This document shows, one piece after another, positions 8,691 to 17,144 of a stretch of DNA of 64,000 nt (position 1 is its first letter; each line of letters starts with the position of its first letter). The stretch comes from Falsigemmobacter intermedius (GTDB taxonomy: Bacteria; Pseudomonadota; Alphaproteobacteria; Rhodobacterales; Rhodobacteraceae), in assembly GCF_004054105.1 (NCBI RefSeq), contig NZ_SBLC01000014.1, positions 50,094 through 114,093 of the forward strand, read 5' to 3'. Under the pieces are notes generated by a model that worked only from the letters and a program-made list of their open reading frames with translations, was not told where the DNA came from and did not search any database. Both the position numbers and the translations under genes were made by a program.

Positions 8691-9260
8691 TCAGATCCCG
8701 GTGACGCCGCGCAGAACGATCCGCAGATCCCGCAGAGGACCGGCCCGGCGCAGCCAGACGAGGCCCGCCGAATTCCGGGCACGCTCGTCCACCCCGCCCT
8801 GGTCTGCACCATCGGGCGTGAAAATACCGGGCCGAAGCTGCGAGACCAGGCGCAACACCTCAGGCTCGATGCCGTCAACCCGCGGCGGAAGCGCGCGGGG
8901 ACCGACCAGAGACATTGATCCGGCCAGGACGTTAAAGATCATCGGCAGGGTATTCAGACGCGTGCGCAATGCAAATGCACCGATCCGCGTCAGTCGCGGA
9001 TCGTCAGGGGTTACCGCTGTCGCTCTGAAGGCCCGCATGGGCGCATCCATCCAGACGCAGCGAAAGCGGAACTGCCGAAAAGGCACCCCGTCACGCCCGC
9101 GACGGGTCAGGCGCAAAAAGGCCGGACCAGGGCTGTCGATGCGGATCATTACAGCGAGAAGGAAGATCAGCGGAAGGAGGATCGGCAGCGCGGGCACCAG
9201 AAGGAGAAGGTCAAAGACCCGGCGGAGAACCCGCTGATAGAGCAACGCCGATAGCTGCAT
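8691..9260 (-). CDS. Degenerate bacterial sugar transferase (polyprenyl-phosphate phosphoglycosyl transferase family)
   Basis: Members of this family move a sugar phosphate onto undecaprenyl phosphate to start polysaccharide synthesis. Seen over 189 aa: an N-terminal membrane hairpin (about 15-40), SPGPAFLRLTRRG, and the family block TRIGAFALRT...GSMSLVGPRALPPR (about 91-127). The catalytic Asp-Glu normally found in SLDELPQ is replaced: the segment reads RLNTLPM, with Asn103-Thr104 (codons 8949-8954). The usual GITGWAQ is also altered (PGIFTPDGA). It is an orphan with no glycosyltransferases beside it. Likely inactive or repurposed; family membership is firm, activity doubtful. Confidence 0.75.
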   Translation of the reverse strand: MQLSALLYQRVLRRVFDLLLLVPALPILLPLIFLLAVMIRIDSPGPAFLRLTRRGRDGVPFRQFRFRCVWMDAPMRAFRATAVTPDDPRLTRIGAFALRTRLNTLPMIFNVLAGSMSLVGPRALPPRVDGIEPEVLRLVSQLRPGIFTPDGADQGGVDERARNSAGLVWLRRAGPLRDLRIVLRGVTGI

Positions 9261-9453
9261 TCCGCCTTCCCCGTTTTCCCCAAAGGGGGAGGATCACCGA
9301 ACCGCTGCAACTTGCAGGCGGTATGGATCATCCCTACCGGGAAAGCCGCAGGGACACAGGTGAGGAATACCGGATGTTAATATTTAAGCGTTTTATTCCC
9401 AGTGTGTTAGCCGCGCCAGCGTCACTAAGACAAGGGCGCGGCCGACAGCAAAA

Positions 9454-9891
9454 TCAGCCCGCGCGGCGCAGCAGGAAGCCGATATCGCGGTTCAAAGCCT
9501 GATTGGCGCGCACGTATTGGACGCCCTCTTTGAACAGCTCTGCGCTGAAGCGGGTCACCGGGCCCTCACCCGCCTGCAGCTGCTTTCCCAACTGGTCCTG
9601 CACCCAGACCGGCACCTCCACAAGCGCACAGCTGGAAAGATCGACCGCGATTACCTCAAGATCCTGGCCACCGGTGCCACCGGCAGCGGCGTCGAACCGG
9701 CCAAGGCCGACATCGCCTGCACCCGAGGGGGTAACGACCACAACATCCGTCTCAGCAGGAACATAGCCCAGGCGCTGCGCGCAGACGGCGACCGAGAACT
9801 GTTCCCCCGCCGAGGCGGCTTTCTGGTCAGCAAAGCCTGCGGCAGGCAGCGCCAGAACGGCGGAGGTGATAAGGGCTGGAAGAATACGCAA
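9454..9891 (-). CDS. Hypothetical secreted protein (145 aa)
   Basis: Not recognised. A signal peptide is clear (first about 21 residues, ending PAAGFA). The mature part has two cysteines (in AVCAQRLG and SSCALVEV), spaced to allow one disulfide, and a Gly-rich turn (GAGDVGLGRFDAAAGGTGG). It stands alone between the sugar transferase and the TRAP operon, transcribed from the minus strand. Coding is supported by the signal peptide and intact frame only. Confidence 0.6.
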   Translation of the reverse strand: MRILPALITSAVLALPAAGFADQKAASAGEQFSVAVCAQRLGYVPAETDVVVVTPSGAGDVGLGRFDAAAGGTGGQDLEVIAVDLSSCALVEVPVWVQDQLGKQLQAGEGPVTRFSAELFKEGVQYVRANQALNRDIGFLLRRAG

Positions 9892-10099
9892 AGCCTGTCT
9901 CCTTACTGGTAATTTACTGACAATGACCGAACACAGGGCCAGTCTGCACCCCGCGACGCCCGCAAGGGCCTTCGCAGATCACAACGCCTGAGGCGCGAGC
10001 CGGCTCCCTTCGCTGCAAATCCGGGCAAGGGGCGCGCCTGTTCGCCTGCGTCACCCGCAGCAATCCCGTCTGCAGGACGAGAATAGCGCTGCGAGAGGC

Positions 10100-10121
10100 A
10101 AAAAACGTCTTAACAGACGCG
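10100..10121 (-). terminator. Small minus-strand terminator-like hairpin
   Basis: On the minus strand CGTCT-GTTA-AGACG is followed by six T (plus-strand A run 10100-10105). No minus-strand gene lies directly upstream, so the transcript it would end is unknown. Confidence 0.35.
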
Positions 10122-10154
10122 CTTCCTGTCTCCAGGCTCATCCCATGTTACTCA

Positions 10155-10162
10155 GGGAGGAG
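10155..10162 (+). promoter_or_regulatory. Very strong ribosome binding site of the TAXI binding protein gene
   Basis: GGGAGGAG ends 7 nt before the ATG at 10170. It is complementary over eight bases to the CCUCCUCCC loops of the CcsR-like RNAs at the right end of the window. Confidence 0.85.
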
Positions 10163-10169
10163 AACAACG

Positions 10170-11126
10170 ATGTCGAAGATCAGAACCATCCTCGCCGGCA
10201 GTCTTGTGTCCGTTGCCGCACTTGCCACTGCCACCACCGCCGCACGCGCCGAGTTCATTAATATCCTCACCGGCGGCACCTCGGGGGTCTATTACCCGCT
10301 GGGCGTGGCGCTGTCTGAGATCTACGCCAAGGGGATTGAAGGCTCGCGCACCCAGGTCCAGGCGACGAAAGCCTCGGTTGAGAACCTGAACCTGCTGGCA
10401 AGCGGCAAGGGAGAGGTGGCTTTCGCCCTGGGGGATTCGGTGCAATCGGCCTGGGCGGGAGATACCGAAGCCGGGTTCAAAGCCCCGCTGACCAATCTGC
10501 GCGCCATCGGCGGTATTTATAACAACTACGTTCAGGTCGTGGCCGAAGCCGCTGCGGGGGTGACGACGATCACGGATCTGAAAGGCAAATCGATCTCGGT
10601 CGGTGCACCGGCGTCCGGGACCGAGCTGAACGCCCGGGCGATCTTCAAAGCCGCCGGGATGAGCTATGAGGATATGTCGAAGGTCGAATATCTGCCGTTC
10701 GGGGAATCGGCAGAATTGATCAAGAACCGCCAGATTCAATCGACCCTTTCCTCGGCAGGTCTGGGGGCGGCCTTCATCAAAGACCTCGCAACCACCCATG
10801 AGATCACCGTCGTCGCCGTGCCCGCCGAAATCGTCAACTCGATCGGTGCCCCCTATGTGGCCGATGTTATTCCGGCCGGGACCTATAAAGGCCAGGACGC
10901 TGATGTCCCGACGGCGGCGATCACCAATATCCTGGTAACCAGCGAGAAGGTCTCAGAGGAGACCGTCTATCAGATGACGAAGCTGATGTTTGAGAACGTC
11001 GAAGCGCTGAAGTCAGCCCATTCGGCGGCAGCCGCAATCGATGCCACCAAAGCGGTCAATTCCCTGCCGATCCCGCTGCATCCGGGTGCTGAGAAATATT
11101 ACCGCGAAATCGGTGTTCTGAAGTAA
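10170..11126 (+). CDS. TAXI-family TRAP transporter substrate-binding protein
   Basis: Periplasmic binding protein that captures a ligand for the fused TRAP permease encoded next. 318 aa. It has a signal peptide (first about 26 residues, ending TTAARA), then the family opening INILTGGTSGVYYPLGVALSEIY. TAXI proteins are related to glutamate-type periplasmic binding folds, and some bind small organic acids or amino acids. The substrate cannot be told from sequence. The strong ribosome binding site and the large stem-loop after the stop fit a protein made in excess over its permease. Confidence 0.93.
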   Translation: MSKIRTILAGSLVSVAALATATTAARAEFINILTGGTSGVYYPLGVALSEIYAKGIEGSRTQVQATKASVENLNLLASGKGEVAFALGDSVQSAWAGDTEAGFKAPLTNLRAIGGIYNNYVQVVAEAAAGVTTITDLKGKSISVGAPASGTELNARAIFKAAGMSYEDMSKVEYLPFGESAELIKNRQIQSTLSSAGLGAAFIKDLATTHEITVVAVPAEIVNSIGAPYVADVIPAGTYKGQDADVPTAAITNILVTSEKVSEETVYQMTKLMFENVEALKSAHSAAAAIDATKAVNSLPIPLHPGAEKYYREIGVLK

Positions 11127-11146
11127 GCCGCAACCTGCGGTCTGCC

Positions 11147-11181
11147 GCAGCGGCGAGCCCCCTCACAGGGCCCGCCGCTGC
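11147..11181 (+). other. Stem-loop between binding protein and permease genes
   Basis: GCAGCGGCG (11147-11155) pairs with CGCCGCTGC (11173-11181), and inside it GCCC pairs with GGGC, giving about 13 bp with one unpaired base on each side. No T-run follows, so this looks like an mRNA-protecting 3' stem that keeps the upstream message more abundant than the permease message. Confidence 0.7.
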
Positions 11182-11207
11182 CTTCTGCCCTTCTATTCCG
11201 AAAGAGA

Positions 11208-13322
11208 ATGACGGTGAGCCAGATCCCCCTTTCCGACAGCCAGCCCACTGCCGAAGAAGCCATCGAGGGCCTTCCCCCGGGCTTCGGCAGCGGCCTGACC
11301 GGCCAGATTGCCTATGGCATCGCCTTTTGCTTTTCCCTGTTTCAGATCTGGGTCGCCGCCTATGGCCTGCTGGCAAGCCAGATCGTCCGGGCCATGCATG
11401 TCGGCTTCGTGCTGCTGCTGGGCTTTGCGCTGATCGCCAATCTTGTGGCCAAGACACGTCACACCAGGGCGTTGTTCTGGGGACTTGGTGTTCTGGGCTT
11501 CAGCACGGGGCTTTATAACTGGGTCTTCTACAAAGAACTTCTGCTGCGCTCGAATTATCTCACCACGACCGATCTGGTCATGGGCGCGATCATGGTCGGG
11601 CTGGTGTTCTGGCTGGGGCGTCGCCTGATGGGCTGGCCGCTGGTCATTATATCGGGCTGTTTTCTGGCCTATTCCGCCTTTGGCGAGCATCTCAGCGGGA
11701 TTTTGCAGCACCGCGGCTATGACTGGGAAATGCTGATTGAGCATTTCGCTTATGGCACAGAAGGGATCTATGGCTCTCCGATCTATGTCTCCTCGGCCTA
11801 TATCTTCATCTTCGTCGTTTTTGCGGCCTTCCTTGAGCGCGCGGGCATGCTGGAGCTGTTTAACGATGTGGCCCTCGGACTGGTCGGCCACTGGCGCGGC
11901 GGTGCCGCCCAGGTCTGCACCCTGTCCTCGGCCCTGATGGGAACGGTCTCGGGCTCAGGGGTCGCCAATGTGGTCGCCTCGGGGCAGTTTACCATTCCGC
12001 TGATGAAAAAATCCGGCTTCCGCGCGGCCTTTGCCGGCGGGGTTGAGGCGACCTCTTCGATGGGGGGGCAGATCATGCCGCCGATCATGGGGGCTGTGGC
12101 CTTCATCATGGCTGAAACGCTGAACATTCCCTACGGCGATGTGGTGCGTGCGGCGCTGATCCCGGCGTTTCTCTATTTCGGTGTCTGCTTTTGGGTGGTG
12201 TATCTGGAATCGGGCAAGCTGAACCTGCTGGGCCTGCCGAAGGAGCAACTGCCCAGCCCGCTTGAGGCGCTGAGAAAGCAGTGGATGCTGCTGATCCCAC
12301 TGGGCGCGCTGATTTATCTGCTGTTCGCCAATTATACGCCGATTTTCGCCGGATCCATGGGGCTGGCCCTGGTGGTGGTGCTGATCCTTGGCACGGCGGT
12401 CGCAGCGCAGATCGGGCCACGGGCGTTCCGCTTTGCCTTCTGGATCGCGCTCGGCCTCGCCTCAGCGGCCTTTCTGAAATTCGGCGTCAATCTGCTGGCC
12501 CTCGTGATCGGTGGCATGCTGGTGCTGTGTTTCGTGATCAGGGGCGCCCGTGAGGCCCTGGTGATCGTGCGCGACTCGCTGGCTCTGGGCGCGCGCAATG
12601 CGCTTCCGGTGGCGGCGGCCTGTGCCATCGTCGGCGTTGTCATCGGCACGCTGACCCTGACCGGGATCGCCTCAACCTTCATCGGTGCCGTTCTGCGCAT
12701 CGGGGAAGAAAGCCTGTTTTTGTCACTAATCCTGGTGATGATTACCTGCCTCGTCCTTGGGATGGGGATCCCCACAATCCCGAATTACATCATCACCTCC
12801 TCGCTGGCCGGTCCCGCGCTGGAGCAACTGGGCGTTCCCCTGCTCGTCAGCCATATGTTCGTCTTCTATTTCGGCATTCTGGCGGATCTGACCCCCCCGG
12901 TGGCACTGGCCTGCTTTGCAGCGGCGCCAATGGCAAAGGTTTCAGGGCTGCGGATCTCGATTGATGCCACCAAGCTCGCCATTGCCGGTTTCGTGGTGCC
13001 CTTTGTTGCGGTCTATTCCCCGGCGCTGATGCTGCAGCCGCCCCACCCCGGATCGGTCATTGCCGAAACACTGGGCTTTCCGGCAGAGGTCATCTGGATC
13101 ACCCTGCAGACCGTCCTGGCCGTGGGTCTGTGGGGTGTGGCCGTGGTCGGTTATCTGAAAGCCGTCGCCCCCTGGTGGGAGCGCGCATTAGCCCTTGGCC
13201 TTGGCATTTTCCTTGTGCTTCCGGAGCTTAGCTATGATGTGGCAGGCCTTGCGCTGGTGGCCCTGTTCCTGGCACAGCATCTGCTGCGCAATCGTGGCCA
13301 GGCCGGGCTGGTCGCAGGGTGA
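11208..13322 (+). CDS. TRAP transporter fused permease (small plus large membrane subunits)
   Basis: Inner-membrane, ion-driven uptake of the ligand delivered by the TAXI protein. 704 aa with many hydrophobic segments. The N-terminal third corresponds to the small (DctQ-like) subunit, the rest to the large (DctM-like) subunit. Characteristic pieces are GSGVANVVASGQFTIPLMKK with ATSSMGGQIMPPIMGAVAF, and GMGIPTIPNYIITSSLAGPA. It starts 81 nt after the binding protein stop and overlaps the DUF1850 start by the sequence GTGA. Confidence 0.95.
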   Translation: MTVSQIPLSDSQPTAEEAIEGLPPGFGSGLTGQIAYGIAFCFSLFQIWVAAYGLLASQIVRAMHVGFVLLLGFALIANLVAKTRHTRALFWGLGVLGFSTGLYNWVFYKELLLRSNYLTTTDLVMGAIMVGLVFWLGRRLMGWPLVIISGCFLAYSAFGEHLSGILQHRGYDWEMLIEHFAYGTEGIYGSPIYVSSAYIFIFVVFAAFLERAGMLELFNDVALGLVGHWRGGAAQVCTLSSALMGTVSGSGVANVVASGQFTIPLMKKSGFRAAFAGGVEATSSMGGQIMPPIMGAVAFIMAETLNIPYGDVVRAALIPAFLYFGVCFWVVYLESGKLNLLGLPKEQLPSPLEALRKQWMLLIPLGALIYLLFANYTPIFAGSMGLALVVVLILGTAVAAQIGPRAFRFAFWIALGLASAAFLKFGVNLLALVIGGMLVLCFVIRGAREALVIVRDSLALGARNALPVAAACAIVGVVIGTLTLTGIASTFIGAVLRIGEESLFLSLILVMITCLVLGMGIPTIPNYIITSSLAGPALEQLGVPLLVSHMFVFYFGILADLTPPVALACFAAAPMAKVSGLRISIDATKLAIAGFVVPFVAVYSPALMLQPPHPGSVIAETLGFPAEVIWITLQTVLAVGLWGVAVVGYLKAVAPWWERALALGLGIFLVLPELSYDVAGLALVALFLAQHLLRNRGQAGLVAG

Positions 13323-13708
13323 TCTGTATCCTGACAGCCGCGGGGGTCATCTCTCTCGCGGCTGAGAGCTTCACCCTTTCCTGGCAGCATTCAACGGCCC
13401 GAACCCTCTGGACCGAAACATGGGCTGCGAAAGAGGGCGCTTTGCACCTCGAGCTTGCCCGGGTCGAAGGCCCGGGCGCCGGGATGGAGGCGCCGGAGGG
13501 TGCAAAACGCGAGGGCAGCACCTGGGTCTGGCACCCGCAACTGCCCCCCCTGCCCGAGCTCTTCCTTGCGGCCTCCGGCGCCACAGGCAGCGGCTGGCAG
13601 ATTTGCGCCGATGGACACTGCCTTGAGATCGGCGGATCCGCGGGAGGGGCCATCCGCTTAAGCGCGACCGCGGATCCGCTGCCCTGCCCCCTCAGCCCTG
13701 ACCAATAA
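13319..13708 (+). CDS. DUF1850 domain protein
   Basis: 129 aa. DUF1850 proteins are small, mostly exported or membrane-anchored proteins commonly encoded next to TAXI-TRAP transporters; their function is unknown, with an accessory role in transport likely. A short hydrophobic N-terminus (ILTAAGVISLAA) is followed by FTLSWQHSTARTLWTETW, typical of the family. The GTG start overlaps the permease stop, so translation is probably coupled. The 3' end overlaps the convergent hybrid kinase gene by 17 bp. Confidence 0.82.
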   Translation: MICILTAAGVISLAAESFTLSWQHSTARTLWTETWAAKEGALHLELARVEGPGAGMEAPEGAKREGSTWVWHPQLPPLPELFLAASGATGSGWQICADGHCLEIGGSAGGAIRLSATADPLPCPLSPDQ

Positions 13709-16238
13709 CGCGCTGAAAATCATCGAGGAAGCTTTTCATCTCCGCTTCCTCCTGTTCATCGGCAAGGTGCAGCACCTCCGGCTCGACCGCTCCGCTTGCG
13801 AAAAGATCGATCACCAGATCGCGCAATTGTGTCAGCCCCACCGGCTTGGTCAGAACCCGCGTTGCCCCGCCCTGCTCCATCGCATCGCGCAACTCTGGCA
13901 TCGCGGGCGACACGACGCCGATGACCGGAAGCGCAGGATCTTCACGGCGCAGCGCCCGGATCAGATCGCCCTGCCCAATGCTGCCGGTCCCCCGCCCGAT
14001 GAACAGAACATCCGGTCGCTCCGTACGCAGCCGCGTCACCAGGGCATCGCGATCTTCCAGCACGTCCACCCGCCCGAAAAGCGCTCCAAGCCGGGCCGAA
14101 AGCACTTCAGCGGCCACCGGATCATCCTCAAGCAAAAGGGCGCGGCGCATAGGCATAAGCGGTGGGGTTCCCGCAGGCTCCTCCTCCCGCTCGCTGATGT
14201 GAAGCACTCTCGCGGGATGAGTGACTATGAAGCAGCTGCCGTCCCGGTCCGGAGAGGGCTCCTCCAGAACCACATCGCCCCCAAGCTGGCGAAGCGATCT
14301 GCGCACGGCAAAAAGGCCCAGCCGCGCCTGCCCGTCTATGCCCCCCGAGATCAGTCCGAAGGGTTCAAAGAGGCTGGCCTGACGCAGCTGATCAATGCCC
14401 ACACCATTGTCGCGCACAAGCCAGGTCACCGTCGCCTCCTGCCCCTGACCGCGGGTCAGAAAGCCGCTGACGGATATCTCTGTGGCGCGGGCATGGGCGA
14501 TCGCATTGTCGATCAGACGGCAGAGCGCCAGAAAGACCCTGCCGTGATCGCCGTGCAGCCGCAGATCGCCCTGCCGCGCCGGCACAAAATGGAGCGCCAC
14601 ACCGGCATATTTCGCCTGTGAGGCAAAGGTTTCAGACAGCCAGCCAAGCATCTCGCCTATGTCGTAGGGTCCGGTTCCCGTCAGCCCGCGACTGGTGCCC
14701 GCGCCGCTTCGCAACTGGTCCAGACTGTCGGAAAGAAGGCGCAGCGACAGAGCAATCGCCCGCGCAGAGTCGGCCCAGGGACGGCCGGCGTCGAGATGCT
14801 CAACCTCTTCCTGCAGGACGCTGACCGGCGCACGCAGATCACGCGCTACGGCGATCCGAAGACGCTCTTTACGCGACAGCGCTGAATAAAGCAGCAATTC
14901 CGACTGCTCAGCACGCTCACGCTGAACATCAGCTTCCTGACTTTGCCGCTCCAGAACCATCCAGCACTGAGGGTAGCGGTTTTCCAGCACCCGCACCGAA
15001 AAAAGCTGCCGCGTCCACTCCTGCCGCGCCTCTCCGGGGGTGCCCGGCGCGCGCAGCCGGAACCGCATCGGAAAATCCGAAGGCTGTTCGCCACGCTGTA
15101 GCTTCTGCATCAGCTCCAGCGCCACCTTCATCTCCGTCAGGCGCAGAAAATCCGTCAGAGGCAGGCTGTAGCCGCCGCCGAAAGGCTCTCCGCCGCCATA
15201 GGGGAAATGCACCGAACCGGTGTCGAAATTGACCCGCAGGACCAGAATGTTAAGCCGCTCCTGCAAAGCCACCAGAATCTTTGGCTGCGGCAGTCCGATC
15301 GCACGCGGCTCACCCTCCGGCTTCACCCGCTCGCGCATAAAAAGAGCTGCCAGATTCGCCATCAGCAGCACGACCGCCATGGCGCGGACCGGCATCTGGG
15401 CCGGGATCAGGCAGGCAACCGCAAGAGGGGCCGCCGCCGGCAGGATGAGCGCCGCGGCCATATCCGGAACCGGGGAGTTTCCCAGCAACAGAAGCAAAAC
15501 CGCAGCCCCCAGAAGGGCAAGCACGGCGAGGCTGCCCGGGGACAGAAAGGAAATATCGGGCAATGCCTGCACAGAGAGCAGCAGAACAGGCAGCCCGATG
15601 GGGATTATCAGGGCCTGCGCGCCACGCCCCATCCCTTCCCGGTGGATGCGCCCCAAAGCGCGCCGCGCCGGTCCTGCGGCCGCCAGCGGAAATAAAGACA
15701 GCCCCGCACAAAGACCGAGAAGGCCAAGCCCGGGCAAACGCCGCTCCATCAGATCCGCCATGCCGCCAACGACCCAGAAGCCTGCCGTCAGAATGACTAT
15801 CCCCATGACCGCACCGATCACCTTCACGTTCATACTGCCACCCTGATCGCCGATTTCCGGCATCCCACGGGCCATGGCCTGAAGGAAAAGCATCAAGACT
15901 GCGCCGGCAAACCATGCAACCACGGTGGGGATCACCGGCAGTTCCGGCACCCCGCCGATCCTGAGAAAGCTCCCCGTCCCAAGCAAAAACAGCAGGCCCA
16001 GAGCGGAACCGGCTATCAGGCGCGGCCCGTCACCCTCGCGGCGCGAGCGGAGAAGGGCGAGCAGCACCCCATGCGCACAGGCCGAGGTCACAATGACCAG
16101 CAGTTCAGGCCGTGCCGGCAGATCCGTCAGCCGCCCGGCCAGCACCAGCCCGAGAAGCGGCAGAGCTGCCAGAGTCAGAAGCCACAGGGCCAATCCATGT
16201 GCCCCTCCGGGGGCCGCGGTCTTCAGCTGCTTTTGCAT
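13692..16238 (-). CDS. Hybrid histidine kinase/receiver protein lacking both phospho-acceptor residues
   Basis: 848 aa inner-membrane protein. About eight hydrophobic segments span residues 15-300, then a linker, a DHp-like helix pair (about 450-510), an HATPase_c domain (about 555-675) with an intact N-box LIDNAIAHA (Asn578), DNGVGI and LFEPF, and a receiver domain (about 698-815). The H-box reads ARDLRAP with Arg466 (codon 14841-14843) where SHELRTP has its His. In the receiver, Gly748 (codon 13995-13997, FIGRG) replaces the phospho-accepting Asp, although the acidic LEDD and the TKP Lys remain. It lies 24 bp after tadC on the same strand, so it probably belongs to the Tad operon as an ATP-binding scaffold or regulator without phosphotransfer. 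Confidence 0.85.
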   Translation of the reverse strand: MQKQLKTAAPGGAHGLALWLLTLAALPLLGLVLAGRLTDLPARPELLVIVTSACAHGVLLALLRSRREGDGPRLIAGSALGLLFLLGTGSFLRIGGVPELPVIPTVVAWFAGAVLMLFLQAMARGMPEIGDQGGSMNVKVIGAVMGIVILTAGFWVVGGMADLMERRLPGLGLLGLCAGLSLFPLAAAGPARRALGRIHREGMGRGAQALIIPIGLPVLLLSVQALPDISFLSPGSLAVLALLGAAVLLLLLGNSPVPDMAAALILPAAAPLAVACLIPAQMPVRAMAVVLLMANLAALFMRERVKPEGEPRAIGLPQPKILVALQERLNILVLRVNFDTGSVHFPYGGGEPFGGGYSLPLTDFLRLTEMKVALELMQKLQRGEQPSDFPMRFRLRAPGTPGEARQEWTRQLFSVRVLENRYPQCWMVLERQSQEADVQRERAEQSELLLYSALSRKERLRIAVARDLRAPVSVLQEEVEHLDAGRPWADSARAIALSLRLLSDSLDQLRSGAGTSRGLTGTGPYDIGEMLGWLSETFASQAKYAGVALHFVPARQGDLRLHGDHGRVFLALCRLIDNAIAHARATEISVSGFLTRGQGQEATVTWLVRDNGVGIDQLRQASLFEPFGLISGGIDGQARLGLFAVRRSLRQLGGDVVLEEPSPDRDGSCFIVTHPARVLHISEREEEPAGTPPLMPMRRALLLEDDPVAAEVLSARLGALFGRVDVLEDRDALVTRLRTERPDVLFIGRGTGSIGQGDLIRALRREDPALPVIGVVSPAMPELRDAMEQGGATRVLTKPVGLTQLRDLVIDLFASGAVEPEVLHLADEQEEAEMKSFLDDFQRVIGQG

Positions 16239-16262
16239 AGCGCTTTCTTTCTGCGGGGGGCG

Positions 16263-17141
16263 TTACATCAGTTGGGTGATCCGGTAGACCGAGGGGGCAA
16301 GCAGCAGGATCAGCAGCGGCGGCACCGTGAACATCATGGTTCCCAGGCTCATCTTGGTTGGAAGGACTGCGGCTTTTTCCTCGACTTTCCTGACCCTTCG
16401 GTCACGCAGATCTGCCGCGAAAACCCGTAGGCTATGCGCAACCGGGGTCCCCATAGTGGCCGATTGCACCACAAGGGTTGCGAACTGGCGCAGGTCATCG
16501 TTTTCCGTCGATTGCGCGAGATGGTTAAAGGCATCCTGACGTTCAGCCCCCGCAGCGAGCGATTTGGTCAGAACCTGAAAGCGAAGGGCCAGATCCGGGT
16601 GAACCGCCTCAAGCTCGAGGGCGACGCGCTGGGCGGCAAGATCCAGTGACTGCCCCGCCTCGACGCAAACGAGCATGAAATCCAGCGCATCCGGGATGGC
16701 AATTTCGATCCTGCGCCTCCAGGCCGCCCGGCGCTTATCCACGACAAAGCTCGGAAGCCAGAACCCAAGCCCGCCTGCGACCCCTGCTGCAAGGGTGTTG
16801 AAAAGAAAAGGCTGGCTGGGAGGCAGCCCGCTCATGACACTGAACCAGAAGCCCGTCACCGCAAAAACCGCTGCGGCAGCCAGTTTGACTGCATAGAAAG
16901 TGGTCACAGCCAGCGGATGATCGAAACCGGCCTGCGCGAGGATACGCGCTTCAGCTCTCTGATCCCGCCCGGCAGCCGATCTGTTGCCATTACGCAGTTC
17001 CCCCTCCTCGGGGTCGGCATCCCCCCCCTCTTCAGGGGCTTTGCGCAAAGTTAAAGCTGCAGCTGTGGCGACAGCAGCTGCGCCCCCTAAGAAGAGGATC
17101 ATGAGCCAGAATGAGGCGGATTGCGGGATCAGGGTGCTCAT
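16263..17141 (-). CDS. tadC: Tad pilus inner-membrane platform protein TadC
   Basis: Type II secretion F-domain protein that, with TadB, forms the inner-membrane platform of the Tad/Flp pilus assembly machine. 292 aa. Hydrophobic segments are near the N-terminus (LMILFLGGAAAVATAAAL), at about 90-120, and at the C-terminus (FTVPPLLILLLAPSVY). The F-domain contains DALDFMLVCVEAGQSLD. The ATG at 17141 is used; a GTG one codon earlier is possible. It begins 4 nt after the tadB stop, so the two are co-translated. Confidence 0.93.
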   Translation of the reverse strand: MSTLIPQSASFWLMILFLGGAAAVATAAALTLRKAPEEGGDADPEEGELRNGNRSAAGRDQRAEARILAQAGFDHPLAVTTFYAVKLAAAAVFAVTGFWFSVMSGLPPSQPFLFNTLAAGVAGGLGFWLPSFVVDKRRAAWRRRIEIAIPDALDFMLVCVEAGQSLDLAAQRVALELEAVHPDLALRFQVLTKSLAAGAERQDAFNHLAQSTENDDLRQFATLVVQSATMGTPVAHSLRVFAADLRDRRVRKVEEKAAVLPTKMSLGTMMFTVPPLLILLLAPSVYRITQLM

Positions 17142-17144
17142 CAC

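Noticed and set aside
9914..10141. 75-aa minus-strand frame upstream of the TRAP operon
   Set aside because: No signal, domain or ribosome binding site; composition looks like a random frame in promoter DNA.
10152..10799. 215-aa minus-strand frame over the TAXI gene
   Set aside because: Shadow of a confidently assigned gene on the other strand.
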